A stretch of DNA of 64,000 bases from Marispirochaeta sp963667435 (GCA_963667435.1 OY763414.1:2356001-2420000); one strand, 5' to 3'. Counted from the first letter of the stretch, positions 16,599-25,742 are shown. The notes: generated by a model from the letters alone, not told the origin. Numbers and translations are program-made.

Positions 16599-17498
16599 AT
16601 GATACTAGGAATTATTCTGGGGTTCGGTGCTGCTCTTTTTCAGAGTTTTGCCTACCTTGGTTCCCGTTTCTACTCGGAAAAAAAAGCCGGCACTCCGGTA
16701 CAGCTGCTTCTGACTGCTCATTTGCTCATGGGAATTGTTGCTCTTATTATTCTTGCGGTATATCCAAAAGAGAATTTTCCCCCTGCCCGGCAGTATCTGT
16801 TCCCCGCCGCAGGGACAACAATAGCATTCATGCTGGCTCAGTTATGCCTCATGACAGCACTGAGCATGGCGGTAGCATCACGGATCAGCCCTCTTCTCGG
16901 ACTGAAGCTGCTCTTTGTTGTTATTATCACCTCCGTGTTTTTCGCCGAACACTACACCGCCATTCAGGTCTGTGCAGTTCTGCTTGCAATTTCCGCAGCA
17001 ATAGTACTGAACTACTCTGGAGGTTCAATACCCCTGCGGGCGCTCTTTCTGGGACTGGGTGCCAGTTTTCTTTTGGCTGTATCCGACATTTTCATTCAGC
17101 AGACCGTTGTTCCTTTCCGTGAATTCGGTCCGTTGATGGGCGGTCTTCTGCCTCTTTCAGTCAGTTATGTCATGGCCGGAGCGGCCTCGCTGGTGCTCTA
17201 CCCATTCATCTGTTCTTTCACACTCCGGCCCATAAAGCTTGCCCTGCCCTATACCATCGCCTGGTCAATCGGCATCTTTCTCTTCTTCGCCGCCGTCGGT
17301 GAAATAAAGGTAATATATACAGTAATCCTCCAGTCAACCCGGGGAATCCTAAACGTTATGCTTGGAGCAGCAATCGGCCTTATGGGCTATCACATGCTTG
17401 AAGATCGGCACTCATGGAATATAATTTTCCGACGGATTCTGGCCGCAGGAATGATGACCGGTGCTGTAGCACTCTTCGGCTTTGGAGGAAGTGTTTGA
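16599..17498 (+). CDS. EamA/DMT family transporter
   Basis: Inner-membrane protein of 299 residues with about ten transmembrane helices in two EamA repeats, the drug/metabolite transporter layout. It starts MILGIILGFGAALFQSFAYL, and the repeat is echoed near residue 150 (FLGLGASFLLAVSDIFIQ). The ATG at 16599 begins helix 1 directly. The upstream open frame overlaps the divergent tag gene and was rejected. The last codons hold the ribosome-binding site of pth, and the stop overlaps its TTG start, so the two are translationally coupled. Substrate unknown. Confidence 0.85.
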   Translation: MILGIILGFGAALFQSFAYLGSRFYSEKKAGTPVQLLLTAHLLMGIVALIILAVYPKENFPPARQYLFPAAGTTIAFMLAQLCLMTALSMAVASRISPLLGLKLLFVVIITSVFFAEHYTAIQVCAVLLAISAAIVLNYSGGSIPLRALFLGLGASFLLAVSDIFIQQTVVPFREFGPLMGGLLPLSVSYVMAGAASLVLYPFICSFTLRPIKLALPYTIAWSIGIFLFFAAVGEIKVIYTVILQSTRGILNVMLGAAIGLMGYHMLEDRHSWNIIFRRILAAGMMTGAVALFGFGGSV

Positions 17499-18004
17499 TT
17501 AAACTGATCTGCGCCCTGGGAAATCCCGGAAGAGAATACGCCCAAACCCGACATAACGCGGGGTGGCTTTTTCTCGACTCATGGCAGGGGTATCTGGACT
17601 GGCAGAAAAAGTTCAAGGGAGAATATGCGGTACACCACTCTCCCCGAAAACTAACCTTTCTCAAACCACTTACCTTCATGAATAAAAGCGGAGAAAGTCT
17701 CCGGGCCTGCAGCGATTTCTTTTCCATAACACCAGAGGAGATACTGGTAATACACGATGATCTTGAACTGACCTTTGGGGAAGCAGCGGTTAAGCAGGGC
17801 GGAGGGCTGGGAGGCCATAACGGCCTCAAATCCATCAAGCATCACCTTGGAACCAGCGAGTTCTACCGTCTCAGGCTCGGTATTGGCAGACCGGAGCGAG
17901 GCAGTGTCTCAAACCACGTACTGTCCCGCTTCTCTCCTCAGGAGGAAGCTGAACTATCCCTGATGTTCGCGAAAGCTGCAAGCCTTATGGAATCTGCGCT
18001 GTGA
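17495..18004 (+). CDS. pth: Peptidyl-tRNA hydrolase
   Basis: Recycles peptidyl-tRNA released from stalled ribosomes; essential in most bacteria. The product is 169 residues, slightly shorter than the usual 185-195 because the C-terminal helix is trimmed. From the TTG start, Asn10 (LGNPG) and His20 (TRHNAGW) fall at the Escherichia coli positions. FMNKSGESL, HDDLEL and the signature GGGLGGHNGLKSI follow. The TTG at 17495 was chosen because GGAGGA lies six bases upstream and the conserved N-terminus needs no more residues; it overlaps the TGA of the transporter gene (TTGA). Confidence 0.94.
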   Translation: MIKLICALGNPGREYAQTRHNAGWLFLDSWQGYLDWQKKFKGEYAVHHSPRKLTFLKPLTFMNKSGESLRACSDFFSITPEEILVIHDDLELTFGEAAVKQGGGLGGHNGLKSIKHHLGTSEFYRLRLGIGRPERGSVSNHVLSRFSPQEEAELSLMFAKAASLMESAL

Positions 18005-18041
18005 GAGCAAAATTGCTTCAAAGGAAATAGAAATAAGAAGA

Positions 18042-18887
18042 ATGGCGTATAAAATTATCCGGAACAACACAGACCTTGAATCCTACCACCAGTCACTCTA
18101 CAGCCGGGGGGTTACCACCATCGGTCTCGATTTTGAAGGCGAATTCAATCTTCATGCCTATGGAGAATCTCTCTGCCTGATACAGATTTTCGACGGAGAG
18201 AAAGAGGTTATCCTTGATCCCTTCACAATCTCCCCTGAGGCAATGAAAAAGCTTCTGGAAGATGAGAAAATCATGAAAATAATGTGGGATGCCTCCAGCG
18301 ATCTCTCTCTGGTGATAAACGGCTACAACATGACCATTAAATCAATCCTGGATCTGCGGCCTGCAGCGGATATTCTGGATTTCCCGAAAAAGGATTACTC
18401 CAGTGTACTGAAATCCGTGCTTGATATCGAGACCATGAATAAAACCATTTTCCAGCGTTATAACTGGATGAAGCGTCCTGTTAGTGACGATGCCATCCGA
18501 TATGCCCTGGATGACGTGGTGCACCTCTTTCCCCTGAAAGATGCACTGCTGAAAAGCCTGGTTGCAAAAGGCGCCCTGGATGAATACATGCGGCTGAACT
18601 TTATTTCCCAGAACCGCAACTATCTGAGAGAGCCCGGAAAACGACACACAAAAATGAAGGGCTTCCGATTCCTGAAGAAAGATGAACAGGAACGACTGAA
18701 ACAGATTTTTGAAGTACGGGATACCCATGCACGGGAGCTGAACTGGCCTCCCCACCGTGTTATCCCCAATCCTCAATTAATTGATATTGCCCGGACAAAA
18801 ATCCGGCCCGATGACATCAGATTTGACCGCAGCATAAAGCCTGCCAGAAAACAGCTAATCCTGGAGCAGTTAAGCAGAGTAGTCTAA
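18042..18887 (+). CDS. RNase D-like 3'-5' exonuclease
   Basis: DEDD-family exonuclease of 281 residues, probably acting on tRNA or other small RNA 3' ends. The exonuclease domain covers about 1-195: motif I GLDFEGEF, motif II WDASSDLSL and motif III YALDDVVHL, with Tyr and Asp of the DEDDy type. A helical C-terminal part with LNWPPHRVIPN resembles a single HRDC domain. RNase D of E. coli is about 375 residues with two HRDC domains, so this is a short form. It lies 37 bp after pth. The stop overlaps the convergent aldo/keto reductase gene by 4 bp. Confidence 0.85.
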   Translation: MAYKIIRNNTDLESYHQSLYSRGVTTIGLDFEGEFNLHAYGESLCLIQIFDGEKEVILDPFTISPEAMKKLLEDEKIMKIMWDASSDLSLVINGYNMTIKSILDLRPAADILDFPKKDYSSVLKSVLDIETMNKTIFQRYNWMKRPVSDDAIRYALDDVVHLFPLKDALLKSLVAKGALDEYMRLNFISQNRNYLREPGKRHTKMKGFRFLKKDEQERLKQIFEVRDTHARELNWPPHRVIPNPQLIDIARTKIRPDDIRFDRSIKPARKQLILEQLSRVV

Positions 18888-19762
18888 GGACGCATCAGGG
18901 CCGTGTTACCCTCAAAAATGGGCTCCATGCCGTGCTTCTGCGCCAGGTCCTGCATAGCAGTGTCTGCCGGGCGTTCATCCACCGCCGATGCCGCTTTCAG
19001 TACACGGGGAAGAAGCGTTACATCCCCGGTAGTATTCAGAAAAACCTGAGGATTCCCCAGAACCCAGTCAACCGCAAGCTGTATTTCATTTTCCTCTTCC
19101 AGAGGTTCATACCAGCAGCTGAAACGACGCTCCCCGGGCCAGGGCCTGCAGGCCAGGGACTTAATAGTCTGCACCGCAGTTCCGGTTTCTTCGCATCTTG
19201 CCAGCAGTTTCTTAATATCTGAAGTGTATTGGGAGTTCTGACAGAGAAACCAGTTATAGGGAAACAGAACCGCATCAAAAGCAAACTGCTCAAGGCTCTG
19301 CAGATGCCGTGCCGGTGCACCGAAACCATGTCCTGTAACGCCGATAAAGCGGATTAGCCCCTGACTGCGGGCATCAATCAGGGCTTCCAGAGCACCCCTG
19401 GAACCAAATGCCATCTCCCACTCATCAATTTCAACACAGTTATGCAGCTGCATCAGGTCGATAGTATCTGTACCCAGCCGTTCCAGGGATTTATAAATAC
19501 CATCCATAGCACCCTGGTAATCCCGTTCGGCGGTTTTAGTTGCCAGAAAAAATTCATCTCGATGGGATTTCAACCAGGGAGCTATTCGAAGCTCAGCATC
19601 ACCGTAGCGGGCAGCAACATCAATATGATTGACACCATACTCAAGGAGCAGGTCCAGAACAGAGTCCGCGGTTTTCTGGTCCACTTTACCCAGTGCGGCT
19701 GCGCCGAACAGTGTCCGGCTGCTCTGATGTCCGGTATTACCAAAGGCCATCTTCTGAATCAT
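18884..19762 (-). CDS. Aldo/keto reductase
   Basis: NAD(P)H-dependent oxidoreductase of 292 residues with a TIM-barrel layout. The catalytic tetrad is recognisable: Asp and Tyr in HIDVAARYGDAE, Lys in ATKT, and His in LMQLHNCV. The cofactor end is less typical, with a C-terminus similar to the group annotated as predicted oxidoreductases. The ATG at 19762 is preceded by GGGGGTAG, a plausible ribosome-binding site, and TACAAT lies 14 bases further up. Substrate not predictable. The metallo-hydrolase gene lies 25 bp upstream on the same strand, so they may be one unit. Confidence 0.88.
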   Translation of the reverse strand: MIQKMAFGNTGHQSSRTLFGAAALGKVDQKTADSVLDLLLEYGVNHIDVAARYGDAELRIAPWLKSHRDEFFLATKTAERDYQGAMDGIYKSLERLGTDTIDLMQLHNCVEIDEWEMAFGSRGALEALIDARSQGLIRFIGVTGHGFGAPARHLQSLEQFAFDAVLFPYNWFLCQNSQYTSDIKKLLARCEETGTAVQTIKSLACRPWPGERRFSCWYEPLEEENEIQLAVDWVLGNPQVFLNTTGDVTLLPRVLKAASAVDERPADTAMQDLAQKHGMEPIFEGNTALMRP

Positions 19763-19787
19763 AAACTACCCCCATACCCCTATTGTA

Positions 19788-20684
19788 TCATGGATGCTCG
19801 GACACAGCCCTCCATACCATACAGTTTTCCTCAAAGAGAAACTCTGCAAGCCCGCGGTCAGAGAGGCTGGACAGAAGAGACCTGAGAGTTGAGGAGACAA
19901 GTATATACTGACCATGGTTCATTTCTACCCCGAAGTGATCTGACACAAGCTTCAGCAGCTCATCAAACCCTCTCTGCTCCCGGAGAAAGTCCAGTACAGC
20001 TGACTCAAGCTGAGCCGCCTTTTCAAGGTTTTTAACAGCAGTGGCATCAATAGTACCGGTGAGGTCACCATGGGAGGGTAGATAAAAATCTGCATCAAGC
20101 TCCTGTATGATGGCAATACTTGAACGGAAAGACTCTATATCATAAATAAAGGGAATACCGTATTTATCAAGCACCGTCTCACCAAAAAGTGCATCCCCTA
20201 AAAACAACACACCGTCGGGACTGAGGATTCCGATCTGATCAATAAAATGTCCGGGAAGCGGCACTGTCCTTCCAAAGGGATACACCACATCTGCTTCCGT
20301 GATATCAGAAACCTCCGAAGGCTGAGCCTTGAAAAACTTGCTGGTAATCTGCTTGAAGGGGCGCCCTCCCCAGAGAAAAGAAGATTCCAGCAGGGGTTCG
20401 TGAATAAAGGGAACTTCCCCGGATGAGGCGTAGATTCGACACGAGCTTTTCTTCTGCAGAAAGCTATTGCCCCCGATATGATCAGCATTGGAGTGGGTAC
20501 AGACAATTCCTGATAGGTGGCGCCCGGTATCCTCAATAAGACGGTTCAGCTTACGCCCCGCATCCTTATCGTTGCCGCTGTCAATAAGCCAGCACCCATC
20601 GGCCGTATCCACCAGGCCAATATTTGAAGGTGCCGGGACATACCATGAGTTACCGGTAATCTGTACAAGCTCAAATCCCGCCAC
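19788..20684 (-). CDS. Metallo-beta-lactamase fold hydrolase, HxNxDH variant
   Basis: A 298-residue MBL-fold protein. The usual HxHxDH metal motif reads THSNADHIGG, so Asn replaces the second His. Other ligands are kept: PGHFIDQIG (His), FLGDALFG (bridging Asp) and PSHGD (His). A C-terminal winged-helix-like stretch (about 235-290) resembles the DNA/RNA-binding tail seen in some members. GTG start at 20684 with AGGAGGG just upstream. It is probably co-transcribed with the aldo/keto reductase downstream. Thioesterase, lactonase or nuclease activity cannot be distinguished. Confidence 0.85.
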   Translation of the reverse strand: MAGFELVQITGNSWYVPAPSNIGLVDTADGCWLIDSGNDKDAGRKLNRLIEDTGRHLSGIVCTHSNADHIGGNSFLQKKSSCRIYASSGEVPFIHEPLLESSFLWGGRPFKQITSKFFKAQPSEVSDITEADVVYPFGRTVPLPGHFIDQIGILSPDGVLFLGDALFGETVLDKYGIPFIYDIESFRSSIAIIQELDADFYLPSHGDLTGTIDATAVKNLEKAAQLESAVLDFLREQRGFDELLKLVSDHFGVEMNHGQYILVSSTLRSLLSSLSDRGLAEFLFEENCMVWRAVSEHP

Positions 20685-20761
20685 AAAACCCTCCTGCGTC
20701 TATTGTCTGTCAGCATTATTTCAGTACACTACAGGGACTTCAATTAATCAAGGAATAATAA

Positions 20762-21979
20762 ATGTTTCAGGCTGTACTTTCTATTTGTATTAACATTATC
20801 GCCTCCACTATCCTGCTTGCTGTTAATCAGGATTTAGGCACAGGCTATCTCCTGTTTGTGGGCACAATCGCAGGAACAGCTAACCTGCTGAGCATTACCG
20901 GCCTTATAATCTACTCCCGTGGCAGAAGCAGAGCCGCTGCGATAACCGCCATAGTGGGATTCGCTCTTCTGGCACCCCTGGGACTTATCGGTGCTTTCGG
21001 TGTGAAGGGTATGATGAACAGCACGGAAACGCCTGCCAGAAACGCCACTTTAGAACCGAAGAAACGGCTGCAGCTTTTCTTGCTCACCGGCTTTGTCCTG
21101 CTCTTTCTACTGATTATTTCAGGAGCCACGACAGGATACGTCCTGCGCTTCCGGAATCTGTCCAATCTGCTAAAAACTCTTCCCATTTATATTCTCTTAA
21201 GTTATGGAGTATTAATTACTTTGAGACAGAATTCTCTGGACCTTTCGATGCCGGCTCTCGCGTCCCTTAGCGCTGTCCTGATAAGCAAAGCTATGAGTTT
21301 TAACAGTCCCTGGGAAACTGGAATACTTATTTCGCTTTCATTTGTTCTTCTGCTAATTTTCAGCCTGATTCACACGTTGTTAATCCGCTACACAGGTATC
21401 TCATCTGTGCTGACTACGTTCATTAGCTCATATATGACTCTGGCTCTCCTTCGTCTGTTCTCAATGGGCAGACCATTGCCTGCAGGAGAACTACAGCTGC
21501 TGGCACAGACTCCGATATATCTTCTTGTTCCTTTTGCCGGCGCCCTGCTGGTTTATCTCAGAGGCCTGGGGGAAAAACTATTGAGAAAGAATTCGCCGGT
21601 AAAGCCATTCAGGAGACTTCTTTCAAACTGGAGTATCTTTACCGCCAGTGCCCTTCTGGCCTGTATGGCGGGAATTTATACAGCAGGCCGAATCGGCAAT
21701 ACCTCCCCGGTTTTGAATATTTATAATGTAATTATTCTAGGATTTTTCTACTTTCTCTTAAGAATTCTGCCGGAAAAAACAGCACACAATTTCGGCATTT
21801 TACTGGCTTTGCTGCCTGCTGCCATAGCAGCAGTTTTCTTTAACTGTATGAACCTTGCCGGAGTAAATGCCGATGCTCAGATGATTATCATCACCGGAAT
21901 CACCCTGCTTCTCGGAATGATTTCCTATGTACTGGTACCCCGGGAAAAGACTGACGATCTAAGTCACCCGTCTGTATAA
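20762..21979 (+). CDS. Orphan RbsC-like ABC permease with N-terminal extension
   Basis: Membrane protein of 405 residues. From about residue 95 on it resembles sugar ABC permeases of the BPD_transp_2 family: a GYVLRFRNLSNLL entry segment, then GVLITLRQNSLDLSMPALASLSAVL, which aligns with the RbsC GGIDLSVG region, and a late MAGIYTAGRIGNTSP. The family Gly residues of that region are partly lost. Residues 1-80 form three extra helices not normal in RbsC. No ATPase or binding protein is adjacent. Start ATG at 20762 with AGGA eight bases upstream. It may be a diverged permease working with distant partners or a protein with a new role. Confidence 0.6.
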   Translation: MFQAVLSICINIIASTILLAVNQDLGTGYLLFVGTIAGTANLLSITGLIIYSRGRSRAAAITAIVGFALLAPLGLIGAFGVKGMMNSTETPARNATLEPKKRLQLFLLTGFVLLFLLIISGATTGYVLRFRNLSNLLKTLPIYILLSYGVLITLRQNSLDLSMPALASLSAVLISKAMSFNSPWETGILISLSFVLLLIFSLIHTLLIRYTGISSVLTTFISSYMTLALLRLFSMGRPLPAGELQLLAQTPIYLLVPFAGALLVYLRGLGEKLLRKNSPVKPFRRLLSNWSIFTASALLACMAGIYTAGRIGNTSPVLNIYNVIILGFFYFLLRILPEKTAHNFGILLALLPAAIAAVFFNCMNLAGVNADAQMIIITGITLLLGMISYVLVPREKTDDLSHPSV

Positions 21980-22072
21980 AATTAAGGTAGAAACGGTTTA
22001 ACCCTCTGACAGGTTCCTGAATAACCATCCTCAACTATCCCCGGTGATCCGGCGCATAACCAGCAGACTCAA

Positions 22073-23047
22073 CTATTCAAAGTACTCAAAGGCGTCAATA
22101 ATATCCAGATATACACCGTCGAATCCGGAAGCGAGGATTTTATCCAGATACGCATCTGTAGAGCCGAAGATCACATCCTGCCAGGCGAAATCCCAGTACT
22201 TAACCTTGTAGTTTCCCGGCCAGTCGGGATTTTCTCCGGCGAGCCATTCCGGGGGACTGGTGTTCCAGCTGCTCTGCCAGTAATAACGGTAATCCTCCGC
22301 CTCGCCGATACTCATATAGGAAATTACCAGACGGTTTCCTCCGTTATTCTTCGATGATAGCGAAGCCACGTCCGTGGAAGAAAGAAGCGTTCCGTTATAA
22401 AAAGCATCAATTATCAGAACATCATAGTCTGTTGCTGCCAGGGCGCTCACAAATTCTGCAGCCGAGGTATACCCATCGGGATTCAGCAGGTAGAGGAAAT
22501 TCTTTGCCTGAGAAAGATCCGAAATATCATTACTGTTTACCCCGCAGGGTAAGTCCGAAGGAATTATATTGAGTTCACGGTCAGGAGCCGCATAGCTGAT
22601 ATATCCCCTAATGCTGTTCTGCGAATATGAGCTGTTCACTTTATCGGAACTCCAGCAGTAATCGGTTGTCAGTACCTCAATACCTTCCACCTTCGCCCTG
22701 CTGGTGAATCCCAGCATATAGTTGAGATCCCCGGATGGAGTGGCTTCATCATCATTGCCATACCCGTAAAAAAGGTCTTCCCGTCCTATTCCATCGATCG
22801 CTTCAATGTATTCGGAGGCCGCGGAACCATCGGCTTCACCGTTCTCTGTAAGAATCTCCTGGCCGTTCTGAGGAATCACAATAAACCCGGCATGTCTGAC
22901 TTCTGCATAGTTGCTGATTCCCTGAACAAACTCACGCATCTCCTGCCGGTAATAGGGGTCGTAGCTGGAATCAGAACTGCTGGTACATGAAGCAATCAGA
23001 GCTGCAAGTATTGCAACCATAGGGAGGAATTTTTTTCTCATACGCAT
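22073..23047 (-). CDS. GH114/TM1410-like lipoprotein (TIM barrel)
   Basis: Predicted lipoprotein of 324 residues. The start MRMRKKFLPMVAILAALIASC has a lipobox ending at Cys21, followed by a Ser-rich linker. The body matches the extracellular family related to endo-alpha-1,4-polygalactosaminidase (GH114): VISYMSIGEAEDYR, the PEWLAGENPDWPG loop, YWDFAWQDVIFG and the signature GFDGVYLDIIDAFEYF at the C-terminus. Family members are sometimes mislabelled as cysteinyl-tRNA synthetase-related. The ATG at 23047 was preferred to 23098 because AAAGG precedes it and the lipoprotein signal starts there. Likely anchored in the envelope and acting on an exopolysaccharide; the exact substrate is unknown. 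Confidence 0.82.
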   Translation of the reverse strand: MRMRKKFLPMVAILAALIASCTSSSDSSYDPYYRQEMREFVQGISNYAEVRHAGFIVIPQNGQEILTENGEADGSAASEYIEAIDGIGREDLFYGYGNDDEATPSGDLNYMLGFTSRAKVEGIEVLTTDYCWSSDKVNSSYSQNSIRGYISYAAPDRELNIIPSDLPCGVNSNDISDLSQAKNFLYLLNPDGYTSAAEFVSALAATDYDVLIIDAFYNGTLLSSTDVASLSSKNNGGNRLVISYMSIGEAEDYRYYWQSSWNTSPPEWLAGENPDWPGNYKVKYWDFAWQDVIFGSTDAYLDKILASGFDGVYLDIIDAFEYFE

Positions 23048-23107
23048 AAGATATACCTTTCCCGGGTATAAAATCCAGAAAAACGCATAGACAGACATTA
23101 CAATTTG

Positions 23108-23147
23108 TTACATCGATATTGACATTATGTAATATTTATTGAATAAA
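23108..23147 (+). promoter_or_regulatory. Promoter with overlapping inverted repeat for the HTH gene
   Basis: TTGACA (23119-23124), a 17-base spacer and AATAAA (23142-23147). An inverted repeat TTACAT (23108-23113) / ATGTAA (23127-23132) brackets the -35 box, a position suited to autoregulation or to control of the divergent lipoprotein gene. Confidence 0.5.
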
Positions 23148-23165
23148 GAATGCAGGAGAAAAGGG

Positions 23166-23627
23166 ATGAATCAATTTCTTACCGTGGACGCAGCAGCTGA
23201 GATTCTACAGGTACATACACGAACAGTACGCCGTTATATTAAAGAAGGACGCCTGAAGGCTGCAAAATCCGGAGGCCAGTGGCGCATTATACTTCAGGAT
23301 CTGATGGACTTTATGGGCATACAGGATACAGCCGAGTTGGCCAATAGAAGTGTGAACAATCCGGAAGAGAGAAGTTACATTCACCCAGACAATGCCTATA
23401 AGGTAAGGGTCTCTTCAGTGGTAGAGGTAAATGTATCATCCAAAGATGAGGCACTGCGTCTTTCCAGCACAATCACTGCGGCAATGATAAGCAGGGAGAG
23501 AGATTCTGAGGCCCGCTGCGATTACCAGTTTATGGAAGACACCGGAACAGCCCGCTTCCTGCTATGGGGGAGCCCCCGCTTCGTATCCGCCATGATCTAC
23601 ACCTTTGACGCCCTTATTCAGGAATGA
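23166..23627 (+). CDS. Excisionase-type HTH DNA-binding protein
   Basis: A 153-residue protein with an N-terminal winged HTH of the MerR/excisionase type (residues 1-55: FLTVDAAAEILQVHTRTVRRYI, with the GGQWRI wing). The C-terminal 90 residues are unrecognised: they contain SSVVEVNVSSKDEALRLSS and resemble a small alpha/beta ligand or dimerisation domain. No integrase or phage gene is nearby, so it is more likely a regulator than an excisionase. The ATG at 23166 has AGGAG upstream. Divergent from the GH114-like lipoprotein. Confidence 0.7.
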   Translation: MNQFLTVDAAAEILQVHTRTVRRYIKEGRLKAAKSGGQWRIILQDLMDFMGIQDTAELANRSVNNPEERSYIHPDNAYKVRVSSVVEVNVSSKDEALRLSSTITAAMISRERDSEARCDYQFMEDTGTARFLLWGSPRFVSAMIYTFDALIQE

Positions 23628-23699
23628 TTTCAAGCCCCATAAAGTCTGACACCTGAAAGACCAGAAAGGGGGAGAAGAAGTGGAAAAAAGGAGACATAT

Positions 23700-24536
23700 A
23701 TGAAAAGCCATTTTAAAAGCACAGAATACAGGAAACAAATTCTCGCACAGGAGAAGGTGCTCATTTCACAGTGGCCCAAACCAGTTCATGAGCGCAGGAT
23801 AGATTCAAGCCTTGGACAGACTACAGTGTTCGAATGTGGCACTCCCGGATTCCCCCCGGTAGTATTGTTACACGGATCGGGATCGAACTCATCTGCCTGG
23901 ACCGGTGAGATATCCATCTACCTGAACCGGTTTCATGTGTTTGCAGTCGATATCCCCGGGGATCCGGGCCTGAGCAGTGAAAACCGTGCTGCTCTCTCCG
24001 GTATCTACTATATTAACTGGCTGACGGAAATTATTGACACCCTGTGTATCTCTCAGACCTCCCTTGCAGGGGTCAGTCTCGGGGGCTGGCTTGCCGCGAA
24101 ATGGGCCGCTGCCAACCCTGAACGGACCGACTCACTCATGCTTATATCTGCCAGCGGCTTTGCTCCCGCTAAAATTTCCTTTCTTTTCAAGGTGATTGCA
24201 TATGCTTTCATGGGAGAATACGGTCTGACGAAGTTGCAGCAGGCTTTGTTCAACAGCAAAAAAATCGGCCCCGAAGTTCAGACCTGGTTCAGAGTCATGG
24301 CAAAAGGATATTCTCCGCGAAAGGAAGTTCCCCCACTGCTGACTGATAATGAAATTGCATCCCTCACTATGCCGGTGACTTACATTGGAGGTAACGCGGA
24401 TGTAATGATCGAAATCCCGGGATCAATGAAACGCCTGCAGACTATTCTACCCCACGTGAAGTGCATTACAGTTCCGGACCAGGGACATGCGCTGCTGAAT
24501 CCCGGGAAGTATATTTTTTCCACAGCGGAAGTCTAA
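23700..24536 (+). CDS. Alpha/beta hydrolase
   Basis: Cytoplasmic alpha/beta-fold hydrolase of 278 residues. The oxyanion loop is LLHGSGSNSSAW, the nucleophile elbow is GVSLGGW (Ser near 124), and the catalytic His is in DQGHALL near the C-terminus. The acidic residue is likely the Asp of GNADVM. A cap region of about 60 residues separates strands 6 and 7. Strong ribosome-binding site AAAAAGGAG before the ATG. Substrate unknown; esterase, lactonase and C-C hydrolase are all possible. It lies 72 bp after the HTH gene. Confidence 0.85.
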   Translation: MKSHFKSTEYRKQILAQEKVLISQWPKPVHERRIDSSLGQTTVFECGTPGFPPVVLLHGSGSNSSAWTGEISIYLNRFHVFAVDIPGDPGLSSENRAALSGIYYINWLTEIIDTLCISQTSLAGVSLGGWLAAKWAAANPERTDSLMLISASGFAPAKISFLFKVIAYAFMGEYGLTKLQQALFNSKKIGPEVQTWFRVMAKGYSPRKEVPPLLTDNEIASLTMPVTYIGGNADVMIEIPGSMKRLQTILPHVKCITVPDQGHALLNPGKYIFSTAEV

Positions 24537-24587
24537 AAAGCAGCTTCATGTTATACTGACGAGGCAAACCAGTACTAAGGAAATTCC

Positions 24588-25742
24588 GTGTCAGCAAATG
24601 ATCTTGAATCCCGCACAGTCCATTTCATGAAAAGCCTCGGCTTTCCCCGGCTTCAGGTACATCATGCTAATAACCATTTTGATTTTACCCAGGGAGGACG
24701 GCGGATACTGGTGATCGGCCCAATGGGGTCCGGAAAAACAGAGTACTCCTCCCGGGTCTGGCGGGACGCAATGGTGTCAAGAAACAAATCTGCAAAGATT
24801 GCCTCCCGTACCACATGCGGACAGGCTGACCGCAGAAATGTGTTCTTTATCCGTTCATCCCTGGATAAACTGCGCTTTCCTGACTACCCGGAGGACGCCC
24901 TGGCCTACCGCGGAGGATTTGAACGCTGTGGTGAGAATATCTGTTATATCTCCAACTCCTTCGAGCTGGAACAGGCAATTGCAGACCATCCACAGGCAGG
25001 AACCTGGATTATCGACGAAGCAAGCTTCTACGATGAACGAATAGCCTACGTGGTTAAGGAGGCAAGTCAGCGGAATGATCTCATCTTTATCTTCCCGACC
25101 CTGGTACTTAATTTCCGCAGGGACATCTTCAACCAGACCACCCGTTTCCTGCTGGATAACTGTACAGACATATTTCCCCTTACCGCCTACTGTGAACATG
25201 CCGACTGCATTGAGGACTCATTCTATACCTACCGCTACTACCATATAAACGGTAACGAATGCCCGGCTCTATATTTTGACCCATTGATAGTCATCGGCGG
25301 CGACACAACAAAAGACGATCCCAAGCAGCCAAATTACTGCACCCGCTGTGATGAGCACCACTATCTGCCGGGAAAAGAATACACCTACCTGACACTTAAA
25401 CCCCTGGGAGAAGAAGCATCCCGGGGAGAAGTCACTTCTCTGCGCACGGAACTGAGACACCTTAAAAGTTCCATAGAAGAATCCCTGCTGTACAGAAACC
25501 TCAAAGAGCTGTTTTTGGAGGGATCTGATCCTCAGCCGGTAAATATGAACTCCCTTAAGGTACCCTGTATAGCCGAGAAGGCGCTGATGTTCCTCTTTGC
25601 AGAGCAGAACCTCGTTTCAGAAGATCAGATGCGACAGCTTACAGAAGAACTGGAACTGGACCGGGACTATATGCGCAGCACCCTGGCTGATAATGGGCGC
25701 CCCCTGGATCTTGGCCAATATACTCTGGAGTTTGAGCAGTAA
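24588..25742 (+). CDS. Thymidine-kinase-like P-loop protein, extended form
   Basis: A 384-residue protein whose central part resembles type II thymidine kinase. P-loop GPMGSGKT is at residues 44-51, compared with the usual GPMFSGKT. WIIDEASFYDE takes the place of the DEVQFF Walker B region, VLNFRRDIF corresponds to the family LDFRG loop, and a Cys-rich part (YCEHADC, then YCTRCDEHH) matches the zinc-binding lasso. Normal enzymes are about 190-230 residues. Here there is a 35-residue N-terminal lead and a C-terminal extension of about 130 residues, helical and with no recognised domain. GTG start at 24588 with AAGG upstream. Whether it phosphorylates thymidine is uncertain. Confidence 0.65.
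   Translation: MSANDLESRTVHFMKSLGFPRLQVHHANNHFDFTQGGRRILVIGPMGSGKTEYSSRVWRDAMVSRNKSAKIASRTTCGQADRRNVFFIRSSLDKLRFPDYPEDALAYRGGFERCGENICYISNSFELEQAIADHPQAGTWIIDEASFYDERIAYVVKEASQRNDLIFIFPTLVLNFRRDIFNQTTRFLLDNCTDIFPLTAYCEHADCIEDSFYTYRYYHINGNECPALYFDPLIVIGGDTTKDDPKQPNYCTRCDEHHYLPGKEYTYLTLKPLGEEASRGEVTSLRTELRHLKSSIEESLLYRNLKELFLEGSDPQPVNMNSLKVPCIAEKALMFLFAEQNLVSEDQMRQLTEELELDRDYMRSTLADNGRPLDLGQYTLEFEQ

Noticed and set aside
23166..23627. Excisionase-like HTH as a sign of a mobile element
   Set aside because: No integrase, repeats or phage genes surround it, and codon style matches its neighbours.
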